This document shows, piece after piece, positions 4,761 to 5,816 of a stretch of DNA of 5,816 nt. Every line of letters begins with the position of its first letter. Position 1 is the stretch's first letter. Origin of the DNA: Massilia sp. UBA2709 (lineage in GTDB: Bacteria; Pseudomonadota; Gammaproteobacteria; Burkholderiales; Burkholderiaceae_D); assembly GCA_002354135.1 (NCBI GenBank), contig DEKZ01000002.1, forward strand, positions 1-5,816, read 5' to 3'. The translations under genes were made by a program, and so were the position numbers. The notes under the pieces are model-generated. The model saw only the letters and a list, made by a program, of their open reading frames with translations. It searched no databases and had not been told where the DNA came from.

Positions 4761-5816
4761 TCAGGGTTGGGGCGAGACAACCATCACCAGGGTAAATGCG
4801 CGCTGGCTGTCGCCGACCCTGATGGTCGCCTTCTCGCCCAGATGGGCGAGCAGGGTTGGCGAAGTCACCAGCTTCCCGTCCTTGAAGAGCTGGCCCGCCA
4901 CCCATACTTCATGCGGGGCGCCGCCCGGACGCACGCTCATGTCGACGCGCCACCCCTCCGAGGCCACGCTGAAGGTGTCGCCGGTCCGTGCCAGCACACG
5001 CGGCGTCTGCGGCGTGCCCGTTGCGTCCATGCTCATCGCATCGGCGAAAAGCTGAAAGGACTCCGGCGGGCTGTCTCCAGCGTCGACGTTCAGCGCCACC
5101 GAATACATGGGCGCGACGGCTGCCTGCTCGGCGCGCACGCCCAGCGTGGCGCCTGCAGCACCCAGGGCCAGCAGGGCAAGCAGACAGCGGCCGGCGAGGC
5201 GGCGAAGGGTTCCAGGCGGGGTTTGCTGCAGGCTCATGACACGCTCCTTGGTTGGGTGAGGGTTTTGCCAGTGGCAATGGATGCCGGCGCCAGGCAGGAA
5301 GGCGGCAGTGTGGGATTTCAGCAGCGCCTCGGCATAGGTGCGGCGCTGGCGCGGGTGGCGCGCCATGACGACGGCGTCGCAGGCGAGTTCCTGGTCCTGG
5401 CGCAAGCGCCGCACGCCGAGGTGGACCAGCGGGTTGAACCAGAACACGCACTGGAACACGGCCGCCAGCAGGTTGGCCAGCGCGTCGCGGCGCGCGATGT
5501 GCACCTGCTCGTGGGCGATCACCAGGGCCTGTTCATCCGGCGAATAGCGTAGTGCGAAGTCATGCGGCACGACGATACGGGGACGGAACAGGCCGACCGA
5601 GGCCGGGCCGGCGCCCGTGTCGCTCAGGTAGACGTTGGCCTGGCCTTGCGGGGTCAGCCTGCCCATCCCGCGCAGGAAAGTCCGGTGGCTGAGGATGAAC
5701 CAGAGCGCGGCCGCTACGGCGCCGCAGGCCCAGGCGACCACCAGGGCGTCGAACTGCTGGGACGTGGCAGCCGGCGCGGCCTGGGCGGTCAGGGCCTGCA
5801 CCGGAGGCAGGGCCGG
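4761..5816 (-). CDS. BlaR1/MecR1-like M56 membrane metallopeptidase, N-terminus cut by window edge
   Basis: This is a zinc protease of the M56 family, which usually relays an outside signal by cleaving a cytoplasmic repressor. Numbering from the GTG at 5801 (internal; the frame stays open to 5816), a membrane segment spans about 19-37. The zinc site is HEQVH (97-101) followed by IARRDAL, with the third ligand E138 in the ELACD motif (138-142). A hydrophobic segment (107-129, containing WFNPLVH) lies between them. YAEALLK (156-162) and HPTKERVM (182-189) are typical linker motifs. A further membrane segment is at 206-222, and about 120 residues, presumably periplasmic, end the protein. That tail is too short for the penicillin-binding sensor of BlaR1, and I see no convincing SxxK, SxN and KTG set in it. 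It is therefore probably not a beta-lactam sensor. A BlaI/MecI-type repressor would be expected just beyond the right edge, but this cannot be seen. Confidence 0.92.
   Translation of the reverse strand, partial: PALPPVQALTAQAAPAATSQQFDALVVAWACGAVAAALWFILSHRTFLRGMGRLTPQGQANVYLSDTGAGPASVGLFRPRIVVPHDFALRYSPDEQALVIAHEQVHIARRDALANLLAAVFQCVFWFNPLVHLGVRRLRQDQELACDAVVMARHPRQRRTYAEALLKSHTAAFLPGAGIHCHWQNPHPTKERVMSLQQTPPGTLRRLAGRCLLALLALGAAGATLGVRAEQAAVAPMYSVALNVDAGDSPPESFQLFADAMSMDATGTPQTPRVLARTGDTFSVASEGWRVDMSVRPGGAPHEVWVAGQLFKDGKLVTSPTLLAHLGEKATIRVGDSQRAFTLVMVVSPQP
5235..5249 (-). promoter_or_regulatory. Strong internal ribosome binding site and ATG within the M56 gene
   Basis: On the minus strand AAGGAG (5249-5244) lies six bases before an in-frame ATG (5237-5235). 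This is a textbook Shine-Dalgarno and spacing in the middle of the M56 gene. The segment that follows (MSLQQTPPGTLRRLAGR, then LLALLALGAAGATLG) resembles a signal peptide, with a possible cleavage after VRA (residue 224). Initiation here would give a 158-residue product consisting of the C-terminal domain alone. The Lys-Glu-Arg codons that create the site are themselves common in M56 proteins, so it may be coincidence. Confidence 0.4.

Noticed and set aside
4767..5552. Plus-strand frames opposite the M56 gene
   Set aside because: They are antisense shadows; the minus-strand frame carries HEQVH, ELACD and membrane segments.
1..5816. tRNA, CRISPR array or insertion sequence
   Set aside because: No cloverleaf, no spaced direct repeats and no transposase or paired terminal inverted repeats were seen; the only tandem repeat is the coding 9-bp array.

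Overview
The window is dense, very GC-rich DNA with mostly G/C third codon positions. A TonB-dependent receptor of the Xanthomonas/Caulobacter type sits beside a carbohydrate hydrolase, and a Gram-negative lipoprotein follows. This suggests a free-living, polysaccharide-using proteobacterium. My best guess is a Massilia/Duganella-type Oxalobacteraceae; Xanthomonadaceae are the main alternative. This is inferred from gene types and composition, not from a marker gene.

Layout: (1) 1-2745, plus strand: most of a TonB-dependent outer-membrane receptor; its signal peptide and true start lie off the left edge. (2) 2746-2812: a short intercistronic gap with a 14-bp hairpin directly before a good Shine-Dalgarno. 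(3) 2813-3769, plus strand: a complete cytoplasmic GH43 five-bladed-propeller glycosidase starting at TTG. (4) 3770-4092: a 323-nt gene-free stretch with several small hairpins, a probable weak terminator and a clear sigma70-type promoter (TTGAGC-17-TATAAA). (5) 4093-4665, plus strand: a 190-aa lipoprotein of unknown function in visibly less GC-rich DNA, without a recognisable ribosome binding site. (6) 4666-4760: a convergent gap with a hairpin and T-run oriented to terminate the minus-strand gene. (7) 4761-5816, minus strand: a BlaR1/MecR1-like M56 membrane metallopeptidase whose N-terminus runs off the right edge.

The receptor and the GH43 enzyme look like one transcription unit for uptake and cytoplasmic breakdown of a pentose-containing oligosaccharide (arabino- or xylo-type). 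The lipoprotein and the M56 protease are convergent and probably unrelated to it. The M56 protein has all expected zinc-site residues, but its C-terminal part is too short for a penicillin-binding sensor and shows no obvious active-site motifs of one, so it probably senses something other than beta-lactams.

I do not see a wholly new multi-gene system. The observations most worth a second look are the hairpin controlling the receptor/GH43 junction, a strong internal start site preceding a signal-peptide-like segment inside the M56 gene, the orphan lipoprotein with its unusual leader, and the 9-bp tandem repeats before the receptor's TonB box.
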